Below, piece after piece: positions 1 to 9,766 of a stretch of 64,000 nucleotides of DNA. Below the pieces are notes generated by a model, which was not told the origin of the DNA, searched no databases, and was given only the letters and a program-made list of their open reading frames with translations. Both the position numbers and the translations under genes were made by a program. Within the stretch, counting starts at the first letter, position 1. Each line of letters opens with the position of its first letter. Origin of the DNA: Paenibacillus sp. USDA918EY (GTDB lineage: Bacteria; Bacillota; Bacilli; Paenibacillales; Paenibacillaceae); assembly GCF_009870825.1 (NCBI RefSeq), contig NZ_WTWY01000011.1, forward strand, positions 62,001 through 126,000. The letters are read 5' to 3'.

Positions 1-1
1 C

Positions 2-610
2 GGGGAAGCGGAGGGAGCCAGGGAGCTGGCCAGACGGAATATCCAGACGTTCAAGGCCGCCGGAGTGGATTATATCGTTTCCAATGCGGGCGGCTGCGGG
101 GCGATTTTGACCGAATACGACCATCTGCTGCACGAAGACCCGCAGTGGCGCGACGACGCCGTATGGTTCGCGGAGCGGGTCGTGGACGTCAGCGATTTGC
201 TCGTGCGCGTAGGCAGAAGCCTCGATTTCGGCGAGGAGGAGACGTCGGACAGCACGGAACAAGTCCGCATCACCTATCAGGATTCATGCCATCTGCGCAA
301 CGTCATGCGTTCATCGGACGCTCCGCGCAAATTGATGCGCCAAGTGAAGGGGGCGCAGTTCGTCGAGATGAAAAACGCCGACCGCTGCTGCGGATCGGCG
401 GGGATCTACAACATCACGCAGCCGGAAATGGCCGGGCAAATTTTGGACCACAAGATGGAACATGCCGAAGCGACCGGGGCCGGCTACATGCTGACCAGCA
501 ATCCGGGCTGCCTGCTGCAGATGAAGCACGGCATCGAGGAACATGGGCTGAGCGGGCGGATGAAGGCGGTCCATATCGTGGACTTCCTGCATGAACGATT
601 AAAACGTTAG
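2..610 (+). CDS. glcF: Glycolate oxidase iron-sulfur subunit GlcF-like (5' partial)
   Basis: The reading frame is open from the left edge, so only the C-terminal 202 residues are present. It carries a C-terminal CCG (heterodisulfide-reductase-type) cysteine-rich domain: a single Cys in DSCHLRN, then RCCGSAG, then SNPGC, plus an earlier NAGGCG. In this family the domain binds a cofactor or Fe-S cluster, and the protein passes electrons from a GlcD-type flavoprotein (glycolate or lactate oxidation) to the respiratory chain. The N-terminal 4Fe-4S ferredoxin half, and probably glcD, lie upstream of the window. A lactate-utilisation LutA-type protein is the alternative. A strong hairpin terminator follows directly. 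Confidence 0.85.
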   Translation, partial: GEAEGARELARRNIQTFKAAGVDYIVSNAGGCGAILTEYDHLLHEDPQWRDDAVWFAERVVDVSDLLVRVGRSLDFGEEETSDSTEQVRITYQDSCHLRNVMRSSDAPRKLMRQVKGAQFVEMKNADRCCGSAGIYNITQPEMAGQILDHKMEHAEATGAGYMLTSNPGCLLQMKHGIEEHGLSGRMKAVHIVDFLHERLKR

Positions 611-639
611 CTTTCGACGGCTACGATGGCATAAAATAC

Positions 640-690
640 AAACGGGATGTTCTTCAAGCGAATCGGCTTGAAGAACATCCCGTTTTTCAT
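640..690. terminator. Bidirectional intrinsic terminator between glcF and the MCP gene
   Basis: A perfect stem of about 19 bp (positions 641-659 against 666-684) with a 6-nt loop is followed by a T-rich tract. It lies between converging genes and could serve both. Confidence 0.9.
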
Positions 691-758
691 TTGCTTATAG
701 CCCCCGAATTGGCGGCGCCTTTTACGGTTATCTCTACTTGTGCAGGAACTTTTTGCAC

Positions 759-2765
759 CTATTCATCGAGCTTGAAGCGGTCGATCATCGCCTGCATGTC
801 CGCCGCCATCCGGGCCAGGCCGGCCGCGGAGGAACTGATTTCTTCCATGGACGCCAGCTGTTCCTGGCTGGCTGCGGAGACTTGTTCGAACGAGGACACG
901 GTTTGGCGCGAGATCCCGGCAACCTCGTGAACGGCAGCCGAAATTTCCTGGCTGCTGGCCGACATCTGTTCCGTGATCGCGGAGATGTCCTGGATCTGGT
1001 CCGAAATCTGCTTGGCGGAACGCTCGATGTTCACGAACGCCTCCAGCGCTTCCGCAGTGACGTCCAGCCCCTGGCTTACGTCGGCTTGAACCTTGTTCTT
1101 CATCACGTCGAAGGCGCTGGCGATCAGTTCGGTCATCTTTGCGATCGTCTCCTGAATCTCTTCGGCGGTGATGCGGGATTGGTCGGCCAGCTTGCGGACT
1201 TCGTTCGCTACGACCGCGAACCCCCGCCCATGTTCGCCGGCGCGTGCCGCTTCGATCGCCGCATTCAGCGACAGCAGGTTCGTCTGCTTGGAAATTTCCG
1301 AGATGGCCGTGCTCATGTCCGCGATGTTTGCGCTATGTTCATGCAGCCGATCCATCAACGCGGCCGATTCCACCGTGGATTGCCGGATGGTATCCATTTG
1401 AGCGCTAACCTGGCGTATTTTCCGGCTGCCGTCCTTCACGTCCTCTTCGGTGCGGCTGGACGAATCTACGATCGCTCCGGCGGATTCGGCGATTTTCTGG
1501 ATGCCGCGCGTCATTTCTTCCAGCGTACGGGCGCTTTCTTCGGTAGCCAAAGCCTGGGTTGCGGCACCCTCGGACGAATCGGATATGAGCCGTGAAACCG
1601 TTTCGACCGATTGGGCGTTCAATTCGGTGCTGGCCGTCAGCTCTTCGCTGGATGCCGCCAGTTGACTGGACGTATCGCTCATGTCCAGCACCATGCTGCG
1701 GAGGGACGCGACCATGCCGTTGTAATTCTCGGCGAGCGTTCCGATTTCGTCCGTGCGGTTGATGATGACCTGCTCGCTCAAATGGCCGTTGCTGACCCGG
1801 ATGGCCGATTGGTTCAGCTGCTCGATCGGTTTGGTCATGCCGCGGATGACGAAGAACATGATGACAAGAATAAGGGCAACGGCAATCACGAGCACGCCCA
1901 CGGAAGTGTACAGGATCGGGCGCGTGGCATCGCTGTATTCGCTGTCGGGAAGGATGCCCACGATTTTGAAGGACGTCGTTCCGTTGGTGGTAAAATATCC
2001 CCGCTGAAGCACATGGGTATCGGGATTGGTGTAGCTAATAAAACCTTCCTTCTGGCTGTGCATGACCTCAAGCTGGGCACCTGACGCTTTGTCGCCGATT
2101 TTTTTGGTCGGGTGGGCCATCATAAGGTCGTTGCGGTCCATAATGTACAGATATCCTTTGTTGCCAAGGCGGAGATTATTGACGATTTTGTCCATTTCCT
2201 TCATGCTGAAGTCGATCGTTATCGCGCCCTGCCCATCGGGCAGCATTTTGGAAATGGAGAGCACGTAATTGCCGGTCGTGAACGAGATGGACGGATCGGC
2301 GACCATCGCTTGATTCGGATATTGCTTGGCCAGCTTGTACCAATTCCGGGTGCGCGGGTCGTAGTTGTTTTGCTTGCCGGGGTCCGGCGCTTTCATCCAG
2401 GCTCCCCGGTCGTTGCCGATCGACACGATTTCAACCTCCGGATGCTGGGCCTTATAATCGTTGATGAGCTTCCGGACTTTGATCGAGTTGACGTCGATGT
2501 CTTCGGAAGTGATTTGACCGGCAAGCATCTTCACGTTCGACACCTGCATTTGGACCATGCTGTCGACAAGGTTGTTCAGCAGCACGACGCTGGATTTGGT
2601 CGTTTCCTCCATTTTGCCCTGCAGTTGGGCCTTGGCGCTGTTTACGGAAAACAATGCTACAAAAATGTTTGGAATGATAACCATCAGACTGATAATGAGC
2701 AAAAGCCGGGTGCGCAGTCTTTTGATTTTCAGGAGCCGCAAAACTCCATTAAATTGTTTTTTCAA
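759..2765 (-). CDS. Methyl-accepting chemotaxis protein with dCache sensor
   Basis: This is a 668-residue transmembrane chemoreceptor. The order is: a short cytoplasmic N-terminus, TM1 near residues 20-42, a periplasmic double-Cache-type ligand domain (about 45-285), TM2 (about 290-312), a HAMP domain beginning [10 protein letters not shown], then a long helical signalling domain. The signalling hairpin tip is visible ([21 protein letters not shown]), the part that contacts CheA and CheW. The start is TTG at 2765, supported by GGGGGAA just upstream; no ATG fits better. The gene stands alone, with no che genes nearby, so the ligand is unknown. dCache receptors commonly bind amino acids or other small organic molecules. 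Confidence 0.93.
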   Translation of the reverse strand: MKKQFNGVLRLLKIKRLRTRLLLIISLMVIIPNIFVALFSVNSAKAQLQGKMEETTKSSVVLLNNLVDSMVQMQVSNVKMLAGQITSEDIDVNSIKVRKLINDYKAQHPEVEIVSIGNDRGAWMKAPDPGKQNNYDPRTRNWYKLAKQYPNQAMVADPSISFTTGNYVLSISKMLPDGQGAITIDFSMKEMDKIVNNLRLGNKGYLYIMDRNDLMMAHPTKKIGDKASGAQLEVMHSQKEGFISYTNPDTHVLQRGYFTTNGTTSFKIVGILPDSEYSDATRPILYTSVGVLVIAVALILVIMFFVIRGMTKPIEQLNQSAIRVSNGHLSEQVIINRTDEIGTLAENYNGMVASLRSMVLDMSDTSSQLAASSEELTASTELNAQSVETVSRLISDSSEGAATQALATEESARTLEEMTRGIQKIAESAGAIVDSSSRTEEDVKDGSRKIRQVSAQMDTIRQSTVESAALMDRLHEHSANIADMSTAISEISKQTNLLSLNAAIEAARAGEHGRGFAVVANEVRKLADQSRITAEEIQETIAKMTELIASAFDVMKNKVQADVSQGLDVTAEALEAFVNIERSAKQISDQIQDISAITEQMSASSQEISAAVHEVAGISRQTVSSFEQVSAASQEQLASMEEISSSAAGLARMAADMQAMIDRFKLDE

Positions 2766-2860
2766 ATAAATTCCCCCATATGGTATATATCATGTGGTCT
2801 CTTGTGAGGAGTCACCTCCTATATTTCGACAAAAACAGAGCAATTTTTCATAGCGTGATC

Positions 2861-2902
2861 CAAAAAAAAGAGGATCCGGCCGTTTGCCGCATCCTCTTTT
2901 TC
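2861..2902 (-). terminator. Intrinsic terminator after the C-S lyase gene
   Basis: A GAGGAT/ATCCTC stem with an inner CGGC/GCCG helix is followed on the minus strand by a run of eight T. It lies about 40 nt past the stop of the 2942-4120 gene. Confidence 0.85.
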
Positions 2903-2941
2903 TCGATTAGACGCTTAGATTCAATCATCGGACAACGAAAA

Positions 2942-4120
2942 TCAGCCGAGTCTCCATTCTTTCATCGCGGCATCCAGCCGTTTCAACGCTTCCGTGACCG
3001 TCGCCTTCGAACAAGCTACGTTCATGCGCATAAACCCTTCTCCGCCCAGGCCGAACGAACCGCCTTTGTTCAAGGCGAGTTTCGCTTTGGTGAGCAGGAA
3101 GTCGGCAAGCTCGTCTGGCTTCATGCCGAGGGAGCGGAAATCGAGCCACAGAAGATAGGTCGCCTCCGGCTTTTGGACTTTGATCTCCGGGATATGCGTT
3201 TCAATATAATCCGTTACGTAATCGATGTTTTGCTGCAAATAAACCAGCACCTCATCCAGCCATTCGCGTCCTCCTTCGTAAGCCGCCTGCGCCGCGGTGC
3301 TTCCGAGCGCGCTGATGGAGCCTACATGGTACAGCTGGAGCGCTTTGCGGAATTTTTCGCGGATTTCCGGATCCGGAATGATGATGTTCGAGGTGTTCAG
3401 CCCGGCGATGTTAAACGTTTTGCTTGGCGACGTGCAGATGATGGTTCGTTTCTTCGCTTCGTCGGAAACCATGGCAAGCGGCATATGGGCATGGGGGGCA
3501 TACACCAGATCGGCATGGATTTCATCGGACACGATCATCACGTCATGGCGCACGCAAAGCTGGACCAAAGCCGCAAGTTCTTCGCGCGTCCATACCCGAC
3601 CGACCGGATTGTGGGGGCTGCACAAAATGAGCATTTTGACGCGCCCGCCCTCCAGAATCTTCTCGAGACCTTGCAAATCCATGGCGTATCGGCCGTTTTC
3701 GCAGACCAGCGGGTTAAGCGCGAGCTCGCGCCCTTGCTCCTGTACGACGCTGTGAAACGGCGGATATACCGGCGGCTGGATCACCACTTTGTCTCCCGGT
3801 TCGGTGAAAGCCTGAACGGCGAAGCTCAGCGCGGGCACGACGCCAGGGCAGAACACGAGCCATTCCGGGTCGATCTCCCAGCCGTGGCGTTCTTTCATCC
3901 AAGATGCAACGGACTCCCTGTATTCAGCCGTCACCATCGTGTAGCCGAATACCCCATGTTCAACACGCCGTTTAAGCGCGGAAACGACGGAAGGCGGGGA
4001 TTCGAAATCCATGTCGGCCACCCACATCGGCAGCGCGTCCGCCGTCCCGAAAATATTTTTCATGCCGTCCCACTTTTCGCAGCCGGTCATATGTCGTGAA
4101 ATCGGTTTGTCAAAATTCAA
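2942..4120 (-). CDS. patB: PatB/MalY-type PLP-dependent C-S lyase (aminotransferase fold I)
   Basis: This 392-residue fold-type I PLP enzyme is full length for the MalY/PatB branch, which cleaves the C-S bond of cystathionine or cysteine to give homocysteine or H2S, pyruvate and ammonia. The PLP lysine is Lys234 in SPSKTFN. Asn171 in SPHNP and Asp199 in SDEIHAD match the cofactor-contacting residues of the family, and the N-terminal WVADMDF motif is typical of MalY/PatB. The start is TTG at 4120 behind GAGGAGGG with 7-nt spacing; the upstream ATG is out of frame. It is monocistronic with its own terminator. A true aminotransferase role is less likely, given the MalY-like N-terminus. Confidence 0.9.
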   Translation of the reverse strand: MNFDKPISRHMTGCEKWDGMKNIFGTADALPMWVADMDFESPPSVVSALKRRVEHGVFGYTMVTAEYRESVASWMKERHGWEIDPEWLVFCPGVVPALSFAVQAFTEPGDKVVIQPPVYPPFHSVVQEQGRELALNPLVCENGRYAMDLQGLEKILEGGRVKMLILCSPHNPVGRVWTREELAALVQLCVRHDVMIVSDEIHADLVYAPHAHMPLAMVSDEAKKRTIICTSPSKTFNIAGLNTSNIIIPDPEIREKFRKALQLYHVGSISALGSTAAQAAYEGGREWLDEVLVYLQQNIDYVTDYIETHIPEIKVQKPEATYLLWLDFRSLGMKPDELADFLLTKAKLALNKGGSFGLGGEGFMRMNVACSKATVTEALKRLDAAMKEWRLG

Positions 4121-4279
4121 AATGTTGCCCTCCTCAAAGAATAAGTAGAAAGAAATAAAAGGTTCATGCCTATATTATATCAGAGGGAAACTTGGAGAAA
4201 GAGCAGCGGCAAAGTAAAATAGGATCAGGAAAGGATCATCGATCCGAAAAAACAATGTCCGAGCAAGGGAGAGGTCGTC

Positions 4280-4912
4280 GTGCAGCTGATTGCCATGCTG
4301 ACCATGCTGGTCGACCATATCGGCATCGTGTTTATGGAAGATCAGTTATGGCTGCGAATGATCGGCCGGGCGGCGTTCCCGATTTACGCCTATGCCCTCG
4401 TCCAAGGGCATCGTTATACGAAGTCGCCGACCCGCTATTTGATCCGGCTTTTTGCTTTAGCCTTATTGTCTCAAGTGCCGTACCAACTGGCGCTCGATCC
4501 GGAAGGGCTGAACGTCGTCGCGACGCTGCTGATGGCCGCCGTGGTCATGAAGGCGCTCGACGGTATGGCGTCCGATTGGGCGAAAGTCGGGACCGTGGTC
4601 GCCGTCTGCGCGGTCATGGAGCTTTTTCCGTTCGATTACGGGGCCTACGGGCTGCTGCTCGTCTTATCCTTCCGCTATTTTGCGTCCGAACGGCTTCTTT
4701 TTATCCATTTGCTGCTGAATTTATTCTATTTGCTCTTGCACGGGCTCGGCGGCATGCTGCAAATGCTGGGCATCATCCCGACGCTGCTCCTCGTCTACGG
4801 TCCGGCCGTTTGGAAAAGGCTTGAGGGCATCCGGGTACGCAAGTGGGTGTGGCGCTCTTTTTATCCCCTTCACTTGCTGGCGCTTGCCGCCGCGGAGTGG
4901 GCATTCGGTTAA
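4280..4912 (+). CDS. TraX-family integral membrane protein
   Basis: This 210-residue, very hydrophobic protein has about six to seven predicted membrane segments. The N-terminus (LIAMLTMLVDHIG, then GRAAFPIYAYALVQGH) matches the TraX family, whose founding F-plasmid member acetylates pilin; chromosomal Firmicute members have no proven substrate but belong to a wider acyltransferase-like group. The start is GTG at 4280 after GGGAGAGG. The stop codon (4910-4912) overlaps the stop of the opposing gene through a shared TTAA, so the two genes are tail to tail with no spacer. Confidence 0.85.
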   Translation: MQLIAMLTMLVDHIGIVFMEDQLWLRMIGRAAFPIYAYALVQGHRYTKSPTRYLIRLFALALLSQVPYQLALDPEGLNVVATLLMAAVVMKALDGMASDWAKVGTVVAVCAVMELFPFDYGAYGLLLVLSFRYFASERLLFIHLLLNLFYLLLHGLGGMLQMLGIIPTLLLVYGPAVWKRLEGIRVRKWVWRSFYPLHLLALAAAEWAFG

Positions 4913-5292
4913 CCGACCGGAAAAATGCCTTCGATTTTATTCAGCGGAAACAAAATCCGGGAAGGATGTTTGCCCTTGGCCTGCACTTCGATAAAATCGG
5001 TTCCGATTTGAACGAGGCGGATGTCGGAAAAAGCTTTGCCCGTTCGGAAGGTCGTCCGCAGGCCGACCCGCGCGGTGCGGGCAGCTCGTTTCACGCCGAA
5101 TACCCGAATCGATTGCAGGCTCAGCGGCACGAACAGCTCGCCGGAAACCTGAATGAAGTTATTTTTGAACACCCGCTGCAATCTCCCGGGCTCCAGCCCC
5201 AGACCCTCACCGTTGATTTCCGCCAGATGGCCTGTCAATTCGGCAAGCCGCTGCTGAAGCGATATGTTTTTCCTAAGTTTGAGCATCGACAA
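4909..5292 (-). CDS. Small conserved-looking protein of unknown function
   Basis: This is a 127-residue protein if TTG at 5292 is used (spacing 6 from GGAGGGG), or 125 residues from ATG at 5286 (spacing 12). I do not recognise a family. It is soluble and basic, with a helical N-terminus (residues 10-25) and a C-terminal half that reads as alternating beta strands, ending in LFPLNKIEGIFPVG. The long frame upstream of 5292 is only the shadow of the opposite gene. The codon pattern and ribosome site support a real gene. It converges on the TraX-like gene with overlapping stops. Confidence 0.65.
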   Translation of the reverse strand: MSMLKLRKNISLQQRLAELTGHLAEINGEGLGLEPGRLQRVFKNNFIQVSGELFVPLSLQSIRVFGVKRAARTARVGLRTTFRTGKAFSDIRLVQIGTDFIEVQAKGKHPSRILFPLNKIEGIFPVG

Positions 5293-5463
5293 GAATATCC
5301 CCTCCGTTTTCGCATTTGTTCTATTGTATGAGGCCCGTTTTGGGCGGGTGAGAGCCTCATGCGGCGAAAGTCCGCGAAATGAAAGCGGAGGGTGAAATTT
5401 CCCATTTCCGGCAATGCTATAAGGACAGATGCAGCATGCGACCCCGGAGGGAAGGAGACAAAC

Positions 5464-6816
5464 GTGAAAAACGATTCCGAGAACTTGAAAACGCGGGCTT
5501 TGGAAGGCCCCAGCATCCAAATCGACCCGCTGTTCCCTTATTACCAGGACCGTTCCAGGGACAGCGTTGCGGAAGAAATTCAGCTGGCCGGTTACCAGGT
5601 TGTCCGCTATTTTGTCGTGAATGAAAACGAGATCGACGGCGAATTGATCGATTGTCTGCACCGCCGCAACATCGCCGTTTGGGCGCTCGTGATCGGCAAC
5701 GGGACGTTTTCGACCTCCCATTTGCCCCCGGAATGGCCGGCCTGGAAAATGGGGCTCGTCAAGGAACTGAACGACGGTTTCGAGCGGCTTTCTCCGTTTT
5801 CGCAGGCGTACGTGCAGTGGAAAAAGGAAGCCGTCGCCGAAATGCTCCGCCGGTACCCGTTTGACGGGATCGAAATCGCGGAGCCTTATTTTCCCGAATG
5901 GGACGGCATCCGCCGCGGGGTATACGGGGACATCGGCCCCGCCGCGCAGCAGGCGTTCCGCGAAAAATACGGCCTTGCCGTTCCCGAGTTCGCCAACCGG
6001 TTTGCGGCCAATTATTATAAAAAAACGCCGGATATTTACGCCAAATGGGTCGATTTCCGCGTAGACGCCGTCAATGCACTCATCGATGAAATCATCAACG
6101 GGAGCGGCGGCGCGCGCGCGACCCGTCCCGACGTGCGGGTCGCCACCTGGTCGCTGGCGGTCGACGGCGGGGCCGTGTCCACCCTGAGGCTGAAGGAATG
6201 GCAGGGGCTCGACGCCATTTCCATGATCGCCAGAGTGAAACCCGACCTGCATATGCTGCAGACGCATTGGCCCGATTGGATGAAACGCGGCCTCAAAGCG
6301 GAATACGCCCGGTCGTACGAAAGTTTTGCCGCCCCGATCCGCGCCGCATACCCGCAGCTTCCGCTCGGCATTCAGGCCGATATCGGCTCAAAGGCCAACA
6401 TGGTAAAGGGACGCGATTGGCTGAACGGTTTTCAAAACACCGTTTACGATTTGGGGTACCATACGTGGACCGCATACGAATATCATTTGGGCGGGTACAT
6501 GTACGAGGAGCCGCCCGAGCCGATGACCGCCGTCATCCAAGGGAGCGCGGACGTGAGCGTGTCGTTCAACAAACGGGTGGATCCCGAATCCACCGGCGTG
6601 ATCGTAATGGAGGAAGGCGAGGGAAAATGGGGAGAGATGCATGCGCTCGAAAGCTGCGTCGACGGCAACCGGCTGCGGCTCCGCTTTCACCGGCTGCCGG
6701 AGCGGCGGCCGTTTCAGATCGAGCTGCGGCAGGTGAAGGATACCCCGGCGTTATGGCATGTAAAAGGAAAACGGCCGAACGAAACGCCCCTGGGAACCCG
6801 AATCATAGTCAATTAA
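5464..6816 (+). CDS. Putative TIM-barrel glycoside-hydrolase-like protein
   Basis: This 450-residue protein starts at GTG 5464, placed 6 nt after GGAAGGAG; the upstream ATG at 5392 has no ribosome site. There is no signal peptide. Features recalling (beta/alpha)8 glycosidases are an early strand followed by VAEEIQLAGYQVVRYF, a DGIEIAEPYFPEWDG segment (acidic residues after a strand), DVRVATWSL, LHMLQTHWPDW and a late HTWTAYEYHLGG. A small beta-sandwich-like C-terminus follows (about residues 360-450). The exact family is not clear to me; a family-10-like or GHL-type barrel is the best guess. It is monocistronic and ends before a shared terminator. Confidence 0.6.
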   Translation: MKNDSENLKTRALEGPSIQIDPLFPYYQDRSRDSVAEEIQLAGYQVVRYFVVNENEIDGELIDCLHRRNIAVWALVIGNGTFSTSHLPPEWPAWKMGLVKELNDGFERLSPFSQAYVQWKKEAVAEMLRRYPFDGIEIAEPYFPEWDGIRRGVYGDIGPAAQQAFREKYGLAVPEFANRFAANYYKKTPDIYAKWVDFRVDAVNALIDEIINGSGGARATRPDVRVATWSLAVDGGAVSTLRLKEWQGLDAISMIARVKPDLHMLQTHWPDWMKRGLKAEYARSYESFAAPIRAAYPQLPLGIQADIGSKANMVKGRDWLNGFQNTVYDLGYHTWTAYEYHLGGYMYEEPPEPMTAVIQGSADVSVSFNKRVDPESTGVIVMEEGEGKWGEMHALESCVDGNRLRLRFHRLPERRPFQIELRQVKDTPALWHVKGKRPNETPLGTRIIVN

Positions 6817-6924
6817 GCAAAGCGTTCACCCACGCCTTTAAAGAAGACCAACCGCACAAGCGGAAGCTTTTTCTTGCGATCATAGCATCTTTCGTTTCAA
6901 TGAAACTTTGCATTTGTTAAAACC

Positions 6925-6967
6925 AAAACGCCCGAGGTCGGCTTTTCGCCGACCCGGGCGTTTTTTT
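6925..6967. terminator. Bidirectional terminator between the glycosidase-like gene and the SDR gene
   Basis: A GC-rich stem (AACGCCCG plus GGTCGGC against GCCGACC plus CGGGCGTT) has a short TTTTC loop, a T7 run on the plus strand and an A-rich start on the other side. Confidence 0.85.
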
Positions 6968-7709
6968 ATTGCGCGGTATACCCGCCATCGACCAGCAGGC
7001 TGGTGCCCGTGACGAACGACGCGTCGTCGCTGGCAAGGAACAGGACGGCTTTGGCGACCTCTTCCGGCGTTCCGAGGCGCCCGATCGGATGCAGATCGAC
7101 CAGCTTCCGCTTCTCCTCGGGCGGCAGCACTTTGAGCAGCGGCGTTTCGATGTACCCCGGGCAAACCGCATTGACGCGAATGCCTCTGTCGGCGTATTGG
7201 ATGCCCAAGGTTTGGGTCAGCATGACGACTCCGCCCTTCGACGACCCGTAGGCGGTGACGCCCGCCTTGGCCGCGTGCCCGTGTATGGAAGCGGTGTTGA
7301 CGATCGCCCCGCCGGTACCTTGCTTCAGCATCTGGATCAGGGCGTATTTATCGGACAGGAAAACACCCGTCAAATTGACGTCGATCGTCTTCTGCCACTT
7401 TTCCAGCGAAAGCCGGTCGGCTGCGTCGTCGTTGGCCACGCCCGCATTCGCGAACATGATGTCGAGCTTGCCGAAGGCGTGCACCGTCCGCTCGATCAGC
7501 TCCTGGATTTGATCTTCCTTCGTGACGTCGACCTTGAAGAAAATGGCCTGGTGGCCGTCGTCCCGCAGCCTTTTGGCATGTTCTTCCCCCGCCTCGGAAA
7601 AATCGGCGATGACGACGCTTGCGCCTTCCTCCGCGAACAGCCGCGACGTCGCCTGCCCGATCCCGCTGGCCGCGCCGGTAACGATGGCCGATTTGCCGGA
7701 TAATTTCAT
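6966..7709 (-). CDS. Short-chain dehydrogenase/reductase
   Basis: This 247-residue classical SDR has the full motif set: cofactor loop TGAASGIG (residues 11-18), NAG at 88-90, and the catalytic Ser141, Tyr154 and Lys158. The C-terminus (TGTSLLVDGGYTAQ) is the usual tetramer-type ending. The acidic residue after the second strand (ADFSEA) favours NAD(H) over NADP(H). The substrate cannot be read from sequence; glucose 1-dehydrogenase-like and FabG-like enzymes share this architecture. The start is ATG at 7709 behind AAAGGAG. It is divergent from the carbohydrate ABC operon, so a sugar-alcohol or related substrate is possible, but that is inference. Confidence 0.9.
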   Translation of the reverse strand: MKLSGKSAIVTGAASGIGQATSRLFAEEGASVVIADFSEAGEEHAKRLRDDGHQAIFFKVDVTKEDQIQELIERTVHAFGKLDIMFANAGVANDDAADRLSLEKWQKTIDVNLTGVFLSDKYALIQMLKQGTGGAIVNTASIHGHAAKAGVTAYGSSKGGVVMLTQTLGIQYADRGIRVNAVCPGYIETPLLKVLPPEEKRKLVDLHPIGRLGTPEEVAKAVLFLASDDASFVTGTSLLVDGGYTAQ

Positions 7710-7981
7710 ACGCTAACGCTCCTTTGCAGACATGATGTGCAGCGATTGATGGTTCGGATTGGTTATGGATGGCTCCGAATGGTGCGCTTTCCTTATCATG
7801 GCCCGCTTTTCGAATAATATCCCGACAAGGCCGCCCGGCCAGCAACATTTGTATACGGAAGTAAAGACCGGTATATAGCCTCTGCGAGGCGGCGCTACCT
7901 ATAATAAGGTTAGAAGGCGGCAAGAACAAAACAACCGAAGATTCGACAATGATCGCTATCACCAAAATGGGAGGGTCAATC

Positions 7982-9646
7982 GTGCAAAAAATACGTAAAA
8001 TCGGGCTGGCGCTGACGCTGATCCTGAGCCTGGGCGTCACGGCCTGCAGCAGCAAAACGGCGGATACCGGATCGGCGGAGCCAAAAGCGGCCGAGCAGCC
8101 GGCGGCTTCCAAGGAAGGCGGAGTCATCGAAATTTCGACCGTGCGCGCGCAAGACCCGTATCTGAAGTTTGACGAAGGGGAGAATTTCGACAAAAACGCC
8201 GTGTACGACGCGTATGAAAAAGACATCGGCGTCCGCATCAAAAACCAATGGGTCGTCGACGGCACCGTGGACGGGCCGCAGTTCCAGGAAAAGCTGAAGA
8301 TGGCCATCACCACCAACGACATTCCCGATTTCTTCCCGGCGACCCCGGCTCAAGTGCAGCAGCTGATCGAGGCGGACATGATCCAGGATCTGACGAGCGT
8401 ATACGATCAATACGCCAGCGACGAAACGAAGGAGTTCATGCAAAAGGACGGCGGGCTGCAGATGAAGTCCGGCACCTTCGACGGCAAGCTGATGGCGATC
8501 CCGCAGACGGGCAACCCGTTTGCTCCGCAGCTCGTATGGGTGCGTTCGGACTGGCTCAAGAAGCTGAACCTGCCCGAGCCGAAGACGATGCAGGATTTGA
8601 TGAACATCATGGAAGCTTTCGCGACCAAAGATCCGGGCGGTACGGGAAAAGCCTACGGCATCGCCTTGAACAAAAAATTCGACGAGGGTGCGCTGGGACT
8701 GGTCGGTTTCCTGAACGGCTACCATGCGTATTTGAACCAATGGATCGACGACGGAAACGGCGGATTGATGTACAGCGACATCCAGCCCGAGATGAAGGAA
8801 GCGCTGCGCGGCCTGCAGGACATGTTCAAAAAAGGCTTGATCGATCCGGAATTCGCCGTCAAGGACATGCAAAAAGAGTCCGAACTGATTTTCAGCAACA
8901 AAATCGGCGTGCTGTACGGCGCGGAATGGACGCCGGCCCATCTGGCCCAAGGCGCCGTCAAAGACGGGAAAGTCGTTCAGGGATGGAGCGTATACCGCTT
9001 ACCTTCCATTGACGGCACGGAAGCTTCCACGCAGATCGAGCTTGGCACGAACAGCTATTACGTCGTATCCAAAAAGGCCAAACATCCGGAAGCGCTGATC
9101 AAGCTGCTGAATCAGTGGATCGCTATAGACAATCATCAAACGACTCCGGAGCAAAAGGTGTATGAATTTGGTAAAGATCTGAAGGAAAAAGGAAACAACT
9201 ACTGGCTGCTGAATCCGGTCATGGCGTTCAACCTGACGAGCGACAACGGCGACGTGCTGCCGAAAGCGATCGAAACGAAGGATGCCGGCTTGCCGAAAAC
9301 GAAGGACCAAAAAACGCGCTTCGAGCGCGCGATGAAATACGTCAACGGCGAAGATATCAGCATGTGGTGGGAATACCTGATCTCCGGACCTAAAGGAGCG
9401 GTATCGAACATCCCTTACCTCAAGGAGCATAACCTCTTCCACCAGAACAAGTTTTACGGCGCGCCGACGCCGACGATGGTGGAAAAACGGGAAATTTTGA
9501 ACCGCAAGCGCGACGAAATTTTCTTGAAAATCATCATGAACCAGGTATCGATTGACGAATTCGACAAGTTCGTCGACGAGTGGAAAAAGCTTGGCGGCGA
9601 TGACATCACGAAAGAAGTCAACGAATGGTACGCGAAAAACAAGTAA
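7982..9646 (+). CDS. Extracellular solute-binding lipoprotein (LplA-like, family 1)
   Basis: This 554-residue binding protein starts at GTG 7982, six bases after GGGAGGG. The signal peptide ends in a lipobox with the lipidated Cys22 (GVTAC), so the mature protein is membrane anchored. Length and features match the large LplA/YtcQ-type binding proteins typical of Paenibacillus oligosaccharide importers, including IPDFFPATPAQVQQLIEADMIQDLT and repeated tryptophans in the C-terminal half. It is the first gene of an operon with two permeases and a YesM/YesN pair, so it probably captures a plant or microbial polysaccharide fragment. The sugar cannot be named from sequence. Confidence 0.92.
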   Translation: MQKIRKIGLALTLILSLGVTACSSKTADTGSAEPKAAEQPAASKEGGVIEISTVRAQDPYLKFDEGENFDKNAVYDAYEKDIGVRIKNQWVVDGTVDGPQFQEKLKMAITTNDIPDFFPATPAQVQQLIEADMIQDLTSVYDQYASDETKEFMQKDGGLQMKSGTFDGKLMAIPQTGNPFAPQLVWVRSDWLKKLNLPEPKTMQDLMNIMEAFATKDPGGTGKAYGIALNKKFDEGALGLVGFLNGYHAYLNQWIDDGNGGLMYSDIQPEMKEALRGLQDMFKKGLIDPEFAVKDMQKESELIFSNKIGVLYGAEWTPAHLAQGAVKDGKVVQGWSVYRLPSIDGTEASTQIELGTNSYYVVSKKAKHPEALIKLLNQWIAIDNHQTTPEQKVYEFGKDLKEKGNNYWLLNPVMAFNLTSDNGDVLPKAIETKDAGLPKTKDQKTRFERAMKYVNGEDISMWWEYLISGPKGAVSNIPYLKEHNLFHQNKFYGAPTPTMVEKREILNRKRDEIFLKIIMNQVSIDEFDKFVDEWKKLGGDDITKEVNEWYAKNK

Positions 9647-9706
9647 TCGGCTTGAAAGCTTGAAGGAGTCAATCAATTCGACAACGACGACGGTAACATC
9701 ATTCGC

Positions 9707-9736
9707 GGGGAATCGGAAATCGATTCCCCCCTTTTT
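9707..9736 (+). terminator. Intercistronic terminator after the binding-protein gene
   Basis: A 9-bp stem, GGGGAATCG against CGATTCCCC, with a 5-nt loop is followed by T5. Its place between the binding protein and the permeases suggests partial termination, giving more binding protein than permease. Confidence 0.7.
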
Positions 9737-9766
9737 CTAATTCGACTTGAAGCAGGTGACGCATGT

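Noticed and set aside
738-1595. Long plus-strand open frame opposite the chemoreceptor gene
   Set aside because: It is the mirror of a well-supported MCP gene, and its translation has no recognisable domain and is rich in His, Arg and Phe, as expected for a shadow frame.
5293-6267. Minus-strand extension of the 4909-5292 gene to a frame of 452 codons
   Set aside because: Only the part up to 5292 has a ribosome site and sensible protein; the rest mirrors the glycosidase-like gene.
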